Shown here in pieces: positions 35,285 through 43,727 of a stretch of DNA of 64,000 nt (positions are counted from its first letter, which is position 1; every line of letters starts with the position of its first letter). Origin of the DNA: Sphingomonadales bacterium (GTDB lineage Bacteria; Pseudomonadota; Alphaproteobacteria; Sphingomonadales; Sphingomonadaceae). The stretch lies in NCBI GenBank assembly GCA_004173185.1, contig SEFZ01000012.1:62001-126000 (forward strand). The letters are read 5' to 3'. Below the pieces are notes generated by a model that worked only from the letters and a program-made list of their open reading frames with translations, had not been told where the DNA came from and ran no database searches. The position numbers and the translations under genes are program-made.

Positions 35285-37033
35285 ATGGAACTCAAGCATA
35301 TCGATATCGCCAAGCTCTGCATTTCGACTGCGAACATGCGGGCCAAGGGCAAGCCGGAACTGTCGCACATCCTGCCGTCGATCCGGGCGCGGGGCGTACT
35401 GGTGCCGCTGATCGTGCGGCCTGCCGAGGACAAGGACCGGTTCGAGATCGTGGCGGGTAAGCGGCGCTATCATGCGGCCCTGGCGGTCGCGGAGGAAGGC
35501 GGCGGGGAGGACTCGCTGCCGTGCGCGATCATGGCGGCGGGCGACGACGCGTCGGCACTGGAGGCCTCGCTGATCGAGAACATCGCGCGGCTGGACCCTG
35601 ACGAGGTGACGCTTTGGGAGACGTTCACGCGGCTGGTGCGCGAAGGGCGGTCGCCGGAGGACATCGCCCTTACCTTCGGGCTGACCGAATTGCAGGTGAA
35701 GCGGACGCTGGCGCTGGGCAATCTCCTGCCCCGCATCCGGGGCCTTTATCGCAAGGGCGACATCGACGTTGCGACCGTGCGGCACCTGACTTTCGCCTCC
35801 AAGGCGCGGCAGCGCGACTGGCTGGCGCTGGTGGACGATCCCGAGGCGCGATGCCCGACCGGGCATCAGCTGAAGGCGTGGCTGTTCGGCGGCGCATCGG
35901 TGCCGGTCAGTGCGGCGCTGTTCGACATGGCCGAATATCCGGGCGAGGTGATTTCCGACCTGTTCGGCGAGGAGCGCTATTTCGCGGACACGGCCGCGTT
36001 CTGGGCGGCGCAGAATGCTTCCATCGAAGCCAAGGCCGAGGGCTATCGCGAGGCCGGATGGTCCGAGGTGGTGGTGCTTCCGACCGGCGACACGTTCCAC
36101 AGCTGGGAGCATGAGCGCTGCGCCAAGCGCAAGGGCGGCAAGGTGATCCTTGCGGTCAGCGCGCGCGGTGAGGTGGCGGTCCATGAGGGCTATATCTCGA
36201 CGAAGGAAGCGCGGCGGCGCGAGCGTGGCGAAGTCAGCCAGGACGAGAAGCCGGTCCGGCCCGAGGTCAGCGCACCGATCCAGAATTATGTCGATCTGCA
36301 CCGGCATGCGGCGGTTCGTGCCGATCTGATCGGCCAGCCCTCGGTCGCGCTGCGGTTGATGGTGGCGCATGCCATTGTCGGTTCCTCACTTTGGAATGTC
36401 CGGATCGAGGACCAGCGGGCATCGAGCGATGCGATTGCGGAGAGTGTCGAGAACTCCGCATCGGAAACGAAATTCGACGAGAAAAGGCGAGCGGTGCTGG
36501 CGCTGCTTGGGTTCGATCCCGAGGCCCCAACCGTGACGCGCGGTTATGAGGGCGAGCATGGCATCGCCGGGCTATTCGTTCGGCTATTGCAGCTTCCCGA
36601 TCCGGCGCTGTTGGATGTGGCGGCAATCGTCATGGGCGAGACGCTGGAGGCCGGGAGCGCGCTGATCGAAGTGCTCGGGCCGTTGCTCGGCACCGATATG
36701 GGGATGGTCTGGCAGGCGGACGACGCCTTGCTCGACCTGATCCGCGACCGAGAGGTGATCGGCTGCGTGCTGACAGATGTGGCAGGAGACGCCGTCGCCA
36801 GCGCCAACGAAGCCGCGACCGGCAAAGTGAAGCGTGGGATCGTGCGCGATTGCCTGACGGGCGAGAATGGCCGCGCCAAGGTCGAGGTCTGGGTGCCGAG
36901 GTGGATGGCATTCCCGCCAGCCGCCTACACCGACCGGGGCGGGGTCAGCACCGCCAGCCGCGCCGCGCGGGTCGCGGACCTCGCGATTTCTCAGTCCAAG
37001 CCCGAGCCGCAGCCATTGCGGCAGGCCGCCTGA
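35285..37033 (+). CDS. ParB/RepB/Spo0J-type partition or nuclease-like protein
   Basis: This is a 582-residue ParB-like protein. The N-terminal ParB domain (about 1-110) includes SIRARGVLVPLIVRPAE, the GKRRYHAAL box and ASLIENIARLDPDEVTLWE. A helix-turn-helix follows (SPEDIALTFGLTELQVKRTLALGNL). The C-terminal 380 residues are specific to this large plasmid or island group. Chromosomal ParB proteins are about 300 residues. The start ATG at 35285 has GGAGAAGGAAG upstream. It is probably a maintenance or transcription-control gene of the island; no parA is next to it. Confidence 0.9.
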   Translation: MELKHIDIAKLCISTANMRAKGKPELSHILPSIRARGVLVPLIVRPAEDKDRFEIVAGKRRYHAALAVAEEGGGEDSLPCAIMAAGDDASALEASLIENIARLDPDEVTLWETFTRLVREGRSPEDIALTFGLTELQVKRTLALGNLLPRIRGLYRKGDIDVATVRHLTFASKARQRDWLALVDDPEARCPTGHQLKAWLFGGASVPVSAALFDMAEYPGEVISDLFGEERYFADTAAFWAAQNASIEAKAEGYREAGWSEVVVLPTGDTFHSWEHERCAKRKGGKVILAVSARGEVAVHEGYISTKEARRRERGEVSQDEKPVRPEVSAPIQNYVDLHRHAAVRADLIGQPSVALRLMVAHAIVGSSLWNVRIEDQRASSDAIAESVENSASETKFDEKRRAVLALLGFDPEAPTVTRGYEGEHGIAGLFVRLLQLPDPALLDVAAIVMGETLEAGSALIEVLGPLLGTDMGMVWQADDALLDLIRDREVIGCVLTDVAGDAVASANEAATGKVKRGIVRDCLTGENGRAKVEVWVPRWMAFPPAAYTDRGGVSTASRAARVADLAISQSKPEPQPLRQAA

Positions 37034-37086
37034 GTATGGGCCTGGCGGTCACCGTGCCGCCAGACCTCCCATTCGCGGAGAACATC

Positions 37087-37323
37087 ATGACCCATGATCC
37101 TGACCCCGTAACCTTGAAGCGGATCGAACGGGCGGTCCGCAAGCTGCCCCGGTTGCAGCGCGAAATCTTCCTCGCCGCCCGGCTCGATGACATGAGCTAC
37201 ACAGAGATCGCCGAGCGCACCGGGCTCGCGGTGCGCGATGTCGAGCGGCACATCGCCAAGGCGCTGACCAGCATTGACCGGCGCCTGAACAAGCCGCCGC
37301 GCCGCTGGTGGCGCATCTGGTAG
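37087..37323 (+). CDS. Small sigma-70 region 4-like DNA-binding protein
   Basis: This 78-residue protein has a single sigma region 4-type helix-turn-helix: PRLQREIFLAARLDDMSYTEIAERTGLAVRDVERHIAKAL. It resembles ECF sigma region 4 but lacks region 2, so it cannot be a full sigma factor. A basic Trp-rich tail (PPRRWWRIW) closes it. The ATG at 37087 is chosen over upstream codons because the domain starts there. It sits 53 bases after parB and is a common partner in sphingomonad elements. It is probably a DNA-binding regulator. Confidence 0.8.
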   Translation: MTHDPDPVTLKRIERAVRKLPRLQREIFLAARLDDMSYTEIAERTGLAVRDVERHIAKALTSIDRRLNKPPRRWWRIW

Positions 37324-37334
37324 CCTGAAAATTC

Positions 37335-37362
37335 AGCCTCGCGGGGCATGCCCCGCGAGGCT
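37335..37362 (+). terminator. Palindromic terminator after the sigma-like gene
   Basis: The 28-base perfect palindrome AGCCTCGCGGGGCA/TGCCCCGCGAGGCT lies 12 bases after the stop. Only a weak T-rich stretch follows, so it may be a terminator or a protein-binding palindrome. Confidence 0.65.
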
Positions 37363-37399
37363 GTGCTTTGCTCCGATGCTCGGTTAGGATCATCCACCC

Positions 37400-38323
37400 A
37401 TGCGTACCGACCTCGACCACCTTCCCCCGGCCAAGCAGCGCGAGCTGGAGCGCGTCGTCCAGATCCTCTTCGAGGAGTTCGGCGACGCGACCGCGATTGC
37501 GACGTCGCCCTGGAAGAAGCAGGCGCGCATCCTCAAGGTCATCCTTTATGGCAGCTATGCGCGCGGCGGCTGGGTCGATGAGCCGCATACCGCCAAGGGC
37601 TATCAGTCGGACTTCGACCTGCTGGTGATCGTCAATCACGAGAAACTGACCGACCGCATCGAATATTGGTCGAGCGCTGAGGACCGGCTCAACCGCGAAC
37701 TCGCGATCACCAAGACGCTGCGCACGCCGGTCAACTTTATCGTCCATACCACCGCCGAGGTGAATGCCGGTCTGTCGGAGGGGCGGTACTTCTTCATGGA
37801 CATCGCGCGGGACGGGATCGCGCTTTACCAGAGCGACCCCGCTGATCTGCCCGAGCCGCAGCCCAAGACGCCGGATCAGGCTCTGGCGATGGCGCGGGAG
37901 TATTTTGAGGAGTGGCTGCCGAGCGCAGGCGAGTTCTTCGGATCGGCGCAGCATTCGATCCAGCAGGGTTGGCTTAAGAAGGCCGCTTTCGATCTGCATC
38001 AAGCGACAGAGCGCTATTACCACTGCGTGCTGCTGGTCTGCACCTTCTACACGCCGCACATCCACAATCTCGGGTTTCTGCGGACGCAAGCCGAGCGAAT
38101 CGATCCGCGCCTGATCGAGGCATGGCCGCGCGAGACCAAGGCGGATCGCTCGCGGTTCGAGAAGCTCAAGGCCGCCTACATCAAGGCGCGCTACTCCAAA
38201 CACTATCGCATCACCGAAGACGAACTCGCCTGGCTGGGTCAGCATGTCGAGGCGCTGGGCCGCGTGGTCGAAGTGATCTGCACCGAGCATATCGAGGCGC
38301 TTGAACGCAGCGCTGCCGCCTAA
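37400..38323 (+). CDS. Nucleotidyltransferase-HEPN fusion protein
   Basis: The N-terminal half (residues 1-150) is a minimal nucleotidyltransferase with the LYGSYARGGW motif (G51, S52) and catalytic aspartates in QSDFDLLV (D71, D73). The C-terminal half (about 160-300) is a HEPN domain with WLKKAAFDLHQATERYYH and KARYSKHY. Such two domains are normally separate MNT antitoxin and HEPN toxin genes; here they are one 307-residue chain. The nucleotidyltransferase could modify and silence the HEPN RNase. It is likely a toxin-antitoxin or stress-response protein. It stands alone, with palindromes on its 5' side. Confidence 0.88.
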   Translation: MRTDLDHLPPAKQRELERVVQILFEEFGDATAIATSPWKKQARILKVILYGSYARGGWVDEPHTAKGYQSDFDLLVIVNHEKLTDRIEYWSSAEDRLNRELAITKTLRTPVNFIVHTTAEVNAGLSEGRYFFMDIARDGIALYQSDPADLPEPQPKTPDQALAMAREYFEEWLPSAGEFFGSAQHSIQQGWLKKAAFDLHQATERYYHCVLLVCTFYTPHIHNLGFLRTQAERIDPRLIEAWPRETKADRSRFEKLKAAYIKARYSKHYRITEDELAWLGQHVEALGRVVEVICTEHIEALERSAAA

Positions 38324-38587
38324 GACGATCCCGGCCAGCAGCAACTTCCCTCAGGGACACAGAACCGACTCCGTGTGATTGCCTTGACCTGTGACCGGTC
38401 AGGACCGCGCGCAACCCTCGCTTCCGCCATTCTTCCCCGCCCCTTCGCGGCTCCTCGCGAGACAAGAATAGCGTCCGCTCAGGTCCTCCGCTTCGCTGCG
38501 GCCGTGCCGATGCGCGCCGTCCTTCGAGCCGGCCACCTTCGGTCGGCATCGACGGGAACGGTTCCCGCGATCAGAAGGAGAATCCCC

Positions 38588-38908
38588 ATGCCTGCCATCG
38601 GATATGTGACCCGCGACGATAACGGTTCGTTTAAAGGCAACCTCAAGACGCTCAGCATCCGCGCCGACGTCGCGATCGTCCCCAACACCGGCAAGACCGG
38701 CGACACCCAGCCCGACTACCGCGTTCTTTCGGGTGACATCGAAATCGGTGCCGGCTGGAACCGCCGCGCCGAGAGCAGCGGACGTGACTATGTCTCGCTC
38801 TCGCTCGCAGCGCCCGAGTTCGGACCGCGGCGCCTCTACGCCAATCTCGGCCGCGTGCCGGGCGAAGCCGACGACCGCTTCGCGATCATCTGGAACCCAG
38901 CGGATTGA
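38588..38908 (+). CDS. DUF736 family protein
   Basis: This 106-residue DUF736 protein contains GYVTRDDNGSFKGNLKTLSI and the DYRVLSGDIEIGAGWNRRAE stretch, with SLAAPEFGPRRLYANLGR at the C-terminal end. DUF736 genes are a hallmark of plasmids and integrative elements in alpha- and betaproteobacteria; their role is not known. A ribosome site (AGAAGGAGAA) lies seven bases before the ATG. Upstream (38324-38587) is a leader with a TTGACC motif and the palindrome TGACCGGTCA at 38392-38401, a possible promoter/operator. The next gene starts about 340 bases later. Confidence 0.92.
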   Translation: MPAIGYVTRDDNGSFKGNLKTLSIRADVAIVPNTGKTGDTQPDYRVLSGDIEIGAGWNRRAESSGRDYVSLSLAAPEFGPRRLYANLGRVPGEADDRFAIIWNPAD

Positions 38909-39249
38909 ACGGGCGGGCGCGTCGCCTTCGGGCGGCGCGCTTCCTCACATCGGTGATTGGCTTTGAGCCAAAGGCGGAGGTGCTCGTCACCAGCTCTTTT
39001 GCGTCACGCGATGCGCTGCGCAAGTTCGCCCGCACCATTCCACACGGACCGACCGTGATGAACTATACCGCGCAGGTCGCGTCTGTCGCAACTATGCATC
39101 GCATCCGCTCGCCTGCTCCAGCCGTCGGCGGGCCTTCTGACCATTGCAAATACTATTCGTATCGTTTCGAGCTGAACTCGAGCGATCTAGTCACTGGATG
39201 CTTTCCCGAGGCGCGGATTGCATTATGCATGGCACGGAAGGGAGCGTGC

Positions 39250-41580
39250 GTGAGCGACGACAAAGACTTGTCACGTGCGGTTATTGATGCCGCGGCCACC
39301 GAGAAGACAAGCGTCTATCTTCTGGGACCTTCGCAGCGCGTCAGCTTTGCATCCCAGCAGCGCCGTGCGCTGAACCTGATCGTCGCGCTAGAACAGCAGG
39401 AGCTGATTTCGAAGCGGGACCGCGTCGCTGTCATCGGAGCCGGCATCGCTGGCCTGACCGCCGCCGCAGGTCTCCAGCGTATGGGCTGCGACGTGACGAT
39501 CTTTGAATCTGGTCCTCGCATCCTTGACCGGGAGCGCGATAGCCCTCGGCGCATCCATCCGACCCTTTGCCACTGGCCCCAAGAGCCGCTTTCGCGAACG
39601 ACAGAGGTTCCATTCTTCGACTGGCACAGCGATTCCTGCAGTGTTGTGTGCGACGCGATAAGCAAGGAATGGGAACGCGAGACTGACATCAAGCTGGTTT
39701 TGGGCCGGCGCGTGATCTCGGTCGAGAACCGCGGCAACGGAGCCATCCTGGTGACGGCCCGGCCCAACAGCGAGAGCTTCGGCGAATTTCGCGCGGTCAT
39801 CATTGTAGACAGTCTTGGCAAGGAGGATGACCGCGGCTTCGACTGTCCGTCCTATTGGGATCATGACGACCTCGACACCATGAAAGCCGATGATGAGTTG
39901 AAATTCCTTATCGTGTCCGGCTGCGGAGATGGCGGACTCATCGATGCGCTGCGCGCTGTTCATACCGACTTTCGCGGTGGCGAGCTCCCGATCGACGTCG
40001 CCGCCGAATTATCGGAGACCGCGCTTGCAAGTGTCATCCGCGATGCGGAGGACAGCCTTCAAAGCGGCGATGCAGATGACCTTTCTCGTCACCGTATCGT
40101 CTACACGGAAGCGGTTCGGCGCTTGGCCGAAGAGGAGCTTTACAGACCACTCTACGAGCGGCTGAACGCATCATTGAAGACGCGTATCAAAGTCGTGCTG
40201 ATGGACGACCGCGCCAGTCACCCCTTCTCCGGACAAGCTTCACCCATCCATAAACTGCTCATCGGACACGCGATCGCCAGAGGCGCCGTGGAGTTTCGCT
40301 GCGGATCGCCCGCAATCGATGGCGATCATATTTGGGTTGGCGACAATCGCATCCCGCGCGAGGCAGTTCGGGTAATTGTGCGTCAAGCGCCGTCCTGTGA
40401 ATATATCGATCTCTTTCCGACGCTCGATTTCAACCGCCATCAGGTCAAGGCCTTGGCGCTCGACCTGGAAGCCAGCGTACGTCGTCGCGATGCATCCTAT
40501 GTCGAACGCGCTTGGCCGAACCGTGATCGAACCGGCTCTGCCTTCATTGCAAGCAGACTGGACCTCGCACGCGAGGTCGCTCGAAAAGACTTCGACGGGG
40601 AAATTTCCGCCGGCACCGGTCGCTTCAACCTGCTGCGCGCGCGAAAGCCGTTTGCCCGCATTCCGCAAAGGATTTTTGGGATTCCCCTGGATCCGAAGGA
40701 CGAAGAAGCTCCGCCGCCGCATCAAGCCGTGCAGCAGCATCCGCGCGTGATCATAAGCTTTGCCAGTGCGGACAAGACCTGTGCATCAGAGATCATCCAA
40801 GGTTTGAGACACGCCGACTTCGACGTTTTGGTGGATGAATTTGAGCCAGGCTTCGGCAATTTGCTGACCGACCGGGCAGACACCGCCCTCGCCGCCAACG
40901 ACATCGTGCTGCCGCTCATCTCGAAGGCGTCCTTGTCTTCGGACTGGCTACAGATGGGGCTAGGTTCGCTAACGTCGTCGAGCGAGCTTCGCGACCGGGC
41001 AATCACGCTGCTCCCGCTGATCGTCGACAATGTGAGCCTTCCGGTATCGCTGAGCGTCCTCGAGAGCATCGACTTGAGTCAGGAACGCTCCATCCGCGTT
41101 GGCGCCCTTGTCGAGAAGCTCTCGGCGACCCGGACGAACGACTTTTCGCGAATGTCCGTCAAGGTATTTGAGAGCGCCACGGCTGGTTTGCTCGAAGAGC
41201 TTGGTTTCAATCTGATCTCCAAGGTCTCGCTCGACAACCACGGCGTTGGCTACGAAGCATTGCTTCGCTCGACCGATCCGTTTGGCGGCGTAAGCGAGCA
41301 GCGTTGGCTGGCGGTCATACTCCACCAATCCCGTCCGCGTCTCGATCTGCGCGCGATCCGCCAGCTAGCAAAGCTGGCAGAGAGCAACCTCAGCTTTTCC
41401 GGCTGCGTGATCGTCACCAGCGGTCGCCTCACCTCGGTCGCGCGTGACCTCGTTGTGTCCCTATCGTCGCGCTCGAGATTTTCATTGCGCGTTGTCGATC
41501 GAACCGAGCTCCGCCAATTGCTTGTGAAACGGCCGGCACGCGGCCTCAGGCCCGGTGCGGAGGCGGGCGCCACCGCATGA
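39250..41580 (+). CDS. FAD-oxidoreductase / TIR / Mrr-like fusion, candidate defence protein
   Basis: This 776-residue fusion has three parts. Residues 50-400 carry a dinucleotide-binding Rossmann start (VAVIGAGIAGLTAAAGL, glycines at about 63-68), as in FAD-dependent oxidoreductases, then a HWPQEP stretch. Residues 498-600 look like a TIR_2/SEFIR-type domain (VIISFASADK, then LVDEFEPG and LPLISKASLSSDWL). The usual catalytic Glu after the S-x-W is not seen. Residues 650-765 resemble an Mrr-type restriction fold (GYEALLRSTDP, VILHQSRP, VIVTSGRLTSVARDL), with Ser where Lys is expected. The GTG at 39250 is chosen by an AAGGGAG site; the frame is open back to 38905. It overlaps a nuclease-like gene by four bases. 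The function is not established. Confidence 0.8.
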   Translation: MSDDKDLSRAVIDAAATEKTSVYLLGPSQRVSFASQQRRALNLIVALEQQELISKRDRVAVIGAGIAGLTAAAGLQRMGCDVTIFESGPRILDRERDSPRRIHPTLCHWPQEPLSRTTEVPFFDWHSDSCSVVCDAISKEWERETDIKLVLGRRVISVENRGNGAILVTARPNSESFGEFRAVIIVDSLGKEDDRGFDCPSYWDHDDLDTMKADDELKFLIVSGCGDGGLIDALRAVHTDFRGGELPIDVAAELSETALASVIRDAEDSLQSGDADDLSRHRIVYTEAVRRLAEEELYRPLYERLNASLKTRIKVVLMDDRASHPFSGQASPIHKLLIGHAIARGAVEFRCGSPAIDGDHIWVGDNRIPREAVRVIVRQAPSCEYIDLFPTLDFNRHQVKALALDLEASVRRRDASYVERAWPNRDRTGSAFIASRLDLAREVARKDFDGEISAGTGRFNLLRARKPFARIPQRIFGIPLDPKDEEAPPPHQAVQQHPRVIISFASADKTCASEIIQGLRHADFDVLVDEFEPGFGNLLTDRADTALAANDIVLPLISKASLSSDWLQMGLGSLTSSSELRDRAITLLPLIVDNVSLPVSLSVLESIDLSQERSIRVGALVEKLSATRTNDFSRMSVKVFESATAGLLEELGFNLISKVSLDNHGVGYEALLRSTDPFGGVSEQRWLAVILHQSRPRLDLRAIRQLAKLAESNLSFSGCVIVTSGRLTSVARDLVVSLSSRSRFSLRVVDRTELRQLLVKRPARGLRPGAEAGATA

Positions 41581-42113
41581 GCGATCCCATGCTACTCCGC
41601 CAACGCCTGAAGGATTGCCCCGCCGGCCAGGCCGGCTGGCGCGAGTTCGAACGCGTGTGCACCGACACATTGGAATATCTCTTCGTGCCTCCTTTAATCA
41701 GAGCGCGAAGGCAGTCATCGAACCGCACCAGAACCAAACGCCGGGACGCGATCCTGGCTAACCGCTCCACGGATTACGGCACAAATTGGGGGCGGCTTTA
41801 TCGCGAACATCGAGTTCGCATGATCCCGTTCGAATTCAAGAACTGCGACCTTGAGGACATCGGTTCCGACGATGTCGAGCAAGTCGTCGGGTACATGGAG
41901 GAGCATTTCGGCGAGCTGGCGATCCTCTGCTGCAACAAGGGTCCATGCTCGACCGCGTTTGACGAACAGCGCGACCAGTTCATCAAAAAGAAGCGGCTGA
42001 TCCTCATATTGACACCAACCGAGCTGCTGGAGATGATTTCCATCCGCGAGCGTGGCGATGACCCCTCCAACATGATCATGGACCTGATTGAAGACGTCTA
42101 TTGCGGCTGTTGA
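41577..42113 (+). CDS. PD-(D/E)XK nuclease-like partner of the FAD/TIR fusion
   Basis: This 178-residue protein has a restriction-endonuclease-like core. Asp57 lies in KRRDAIL and Glu86-x-Lys88 in PFEFKNCD, which fits the D...E-x-K active site. The ATG at 41577 overlaps the upstream stop (ATGA), so the two proteins are made together. A central helix (VEQVVGYMEEHFGELA) and a hydrophobic strand (LILILTPTELLEM) follow. It could be the effector nuclease of the pair, switched by the TIR/FAD protein. No named family is recognised; the active-site call is from motif reading only. Confidence 0.7.
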   Translation: MSDPMLLRQRLKDCPAGQAGWREFERVCTDTLEYLFVPPLIRARRQSSNRTRTKRRDAILANRSTDYGTNWGRLYREHRVRMIPFEFKNCDLEDIGSDDVEQVVGYMEEHFGELAILCCNKGPCSTAFDEQRDQFIKKKRLILILTPTELLEMISIRERGDDPSNMIMDLIEDVYCGC

Positions 42114-42183
42114 AGATCAGGACTGCTCGCGATGCTCACCGTGGGGAGCCGTATCGAGCACGTCAAAGACTGATCGATCCACA

Positions 42184-42351
42184 CTAAACGGCGGCAGCTT
42201 TTCGCTGCCGCTTGCCTCCTACCAGGCAGCTGATAATCGCTCGGTAGCTTCTCCATTGAGGGTAGGGGCTCAGCTTCACACCAGCCATCAGGGCCATCTC
42301 GGCGCAATGGATCAGGCGTCGATAATGCTCGCGGTCCTGCTTGATGGCCAC
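42184..42351 (-). CDS. Small 55-residue ORF overlapping the GNAT gene end
   Basis: A GTG-started frame overlaps the last 40 bases of the GNAT gene in another frame. The translation looks protein-like (HYRRLIHCAEMALMAGVK, then SPYPQWRSYRAIISCL) and ends Lys/Ala-rich. There is no good ribosome site. A hairpin GCGGCAGC/GCTGCCGC (42191-42211) lies over its last codons and could instead end transcription of the nuclease gene from the other strand. Confidence 0.35.
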   Translation of the reverse strand: MAIKQDREHYRRLIHCAEMALMAGVKLSPYPQWRSYRAIISCLVGGKRQRKAAAV

Positions 42352-43529
42352 GTCATCAGGAACGTCTCGCCGCGGTTCGCGAGGAGCGCCTGCATGGCTT
42401 CCGATACCGGACCCTCGACATGGAAGTCGCCGAAGCGCTCGCGAAGCATCGGCCAGACCCTGGACAGCACGCCGCTGCGGCGGGCTGGGGGACATATCCA
42501 TACCCAGTCCAGGCCCCAGCAGCCCGGCTCCGAGCGATCCTTGACCTGCCGCCAGCGAAACGACACCGCGCCTTGGATGCGGCCCTCGTCGTCGCTCAGC
42601 AGAAAGCCTTGAACGTCCGGATCGGGCGTGCTGTCCGGGCTGTCCCACTGCACGAAGTCGAAACGCATCTCGCGCTTGAACGCCCAGGCGCGGCGATGCA
42701 TCTCGGCATGCTTCCAGCGCGGCGACTGCGCATCGACCAGGTCGGGATCGTTCTCTTGGCCGCGCGCCTCGAGCAGCTGGGCATGGGGCTGCGGATCGAG
42801 CGCAATCATCCGATGCTTGTGTTCCTTGCGGTGCAAGGTGCTCGAGTCCGGATCGCCGCGCGTCCATTTATACCCGCACGCTGCGCACTCGGTTTCGACC
42901 GGGCGCGGCGCCTCGCGATACTTGGGCGATTTGACTCCGAGCGTGCAGATCGAGCCGTCGGTCGCCAGCCAGATTTCGTAGCGATAGCCGTTGGCGAATT
43001 TGCCGGCCGTGATCCCGGCGAACCCCAGGCTGGTATCGTCGACCTCGAGCACGATCTTCGACTTGCCGCGCATCTTGGGCCACCAGAACAGGTCGAGCTC
43101 GGCGCCGGTCACAAACTTCCGGCGCGCGATTGCCGGCCTGAGCGCCTCGATAAGGACCGCGGCGTCGAAGCTGAAGCCGAGGCTTTCCAGCCGTAGCAGG
43201 AACCCCGCTGCGTCCGCCGCGCACAAACCCTCGCCGCCGCCGGTCTCGATCGAGCGCATCCGCGGCCGCGAGTAGAAAGCCTGCCAGCGATAGCCGAGCG
43301 GCTCGACCAAAGCGGCTAGATCGAAGCCGGAGTCGAACCCCTCGATCCGCGGATCGAAGGCGTAGGCGAGATCCTCGAGCTGATGGCGGTACATCCAGCC
43401 GTCTTCGGCGATGCGGCGCAGCAGCGCCCGGCCGCCATGCGGCGTGCCCGCGCGCGTCGGCGCATTGAGCGATGCCCAAATCTGCTGCAGCAATGCATGG
43501 TCGACGATCATCGGCCGGCTCCCGATCAT
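42312..43529 (-). CDS. GNAT acetyltransferase with ESCO-like C2H2 zinc finger
   Basis: This is a 405-residue protein of unknown target. The N-terminal 200 residues have no recognised domain. A zinc-finger motif follows (ECAACGYKW, Cys215/Cys218; LHRKEHKH, His233/His237; C-x2-C-x14-H-x3-H). It resembles the C2H2 finger in front of the acetyltransferase domain of eukaryotic cohesin acetyltransferases (ESCO/Eco1). The C-terminal 110 residues fit a GNAT core with GAVSFRWRQV, WVWICPPARRSGVL (acetyl-CoA loop R-R-S-G) and RFGDFHVEGPVSEAMQAL. It could acetylate a DNA-bound or phage protein. It stands divergent from the membrane protein at 43728. The motif match is by eye. Confidence 0.72.
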   Translation of the reverse strand: MIGSRPMIVDHALLQQIWASLNAPTRAGTPHGGRALLRRIAEDGWMYRHQLEDLAYAFDPRIEGFDSGFDLAALVEPLGYRWQAFYSRPRMRSIETGGGEGLCAADAAGFLLRLESLGFSFDAAVLIEALRPAIARRKFVTGAELDLFWWPKMRGKSKIVLEVDDTSLGFAGITAGKFANGYRYEIWLATDGSICTLGVKSPKYREAPRPVETECAACGYKWTRGDPDSSTLHRKEHKHRMIALDPQPHAQLLEARGQENDPDLVDAQSPRWKHAEMHRRAWAFKREMRFDFVQWDSPDSTPDPDVQGFLLSDDEGRIQGAVSFRWRQVKDRSEPGCWGLDWVWICPPARRSGVLSRVWPMLRERFGDFHVEGPVSEAMQALLANRGETFLMTWPSSRTASIIDA

Positions 43530-43727
43530 TTCGCGCGAACGGGAAGCCTAGGCCGGGGCCGGCGCCGCGCCAATCGCGCAGAGGGACCTGTCCACAGGAA
43601 AGAAGCGTGGCTCGGATGGGCGCGTGCAATTCTGTTGGTGCGGGCCCGGTGGCTACGCCTTGTGCTAATCGAACGATGCGCAAGGTTCGATGCTGACAAG
43701 TAATGCGCGCAGTGCGATCCTCGTCGC

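Noticed and set aside
34711..35433. Open frames on both strands in the gap before parB
   Set aside because: Arg/Pro/Ala-rich translations in several frames at once are typical of GC-rich non-coding DNA; there is no support for a start.
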